Below are positions 5,039 through 5,488 of a DNA stretch of 5,488 nt, in pieces. The stretch spans positions 1 through 5,488 of the forward strand of contig SKRJ01000321.1 of assembly GCA_007118555.1 (NCBI GenBank), written 5' to 3'. The position numbers were made by a program, and so were the translations under genes. The notes under the pieces were generated by a model. It did not search any database, had not been told where the DNA came from, and was given only the letters and a program-made list of their open reading frames with translations. The number at the start of each line of letters is the position of its first letter. The first letter of the stretch is position 1. This DNA is from Anaerolineae bacterium. GTDB taxonomy: Bacteria; Chloroflexota; Anaerolineae; UBA1429.

Positions 5039-5049
5039 GTTGCTAGGAG

Positions 5050-5488
<439 letters not shown>

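Overview
The window reads as about 5.5 kb of ordinary chromosome from a high-GC bacterium, most likely a member of the Chloroflexota. The main pointers are a lipoprotein with the Val-Glu-Val-Thr-Arg-Ile-Val-Glu type of linker common in that phylum, the N-termini of GroES and GroEL, and a single RNase J. The phylum is an inference from sequence style, not the result of a search. I see no mobile element, CRISPR array, tRNA or rRNA.

Layout. Four genes lie on the minus strand. From left to right they are the N-terminal 189 residues of a secreted lipoprotein (1-569, running off the left edge), a uroporphyrinogen decarboxylase (URO-D)-superfamily protein (715-1809), ribonuclease J (2024-3685) and a PhnP-like metallo-beta-lactamase-fold hydrolase (3983-4780). 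The plus strand carries groES (5050-5349) and the first 113 bases of groEL (5376-5488, running off the right edge). The hydrolase and groESL are divergent and share a 269-bp intergenic region.

Regulation. The minus-strand genes are separated by 145 to 297 bp. Most have a promoter-like sequence of their own, and three of the gene ends are followed by a strong inverted repeat, so they look like separate transcription units rather than one operon. The groESL promoter is very well formed (TTGACA, 17 bp, TACTAT with an extended -10). It carries two 9-N9-9 dyads of the CIRCE type, one across the -35 box and one across the predicted start site, which points to control by the heat-shock repressor HrcA. 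RNase J has a long (about 170 nt), GC-rich predicted leader that ends in a terminator-like hairpin just before the ribosome binding site.

How the genes relate. groES and groEL form one chaperonin operon. RNase J is a core mRNA-processing and decay nuclease. The other three genes have no obvious pathway link to each other or to these. No wholly new system is visible; the most interesting material is regulatory, namely the double CIRCE and the RNase J leader.
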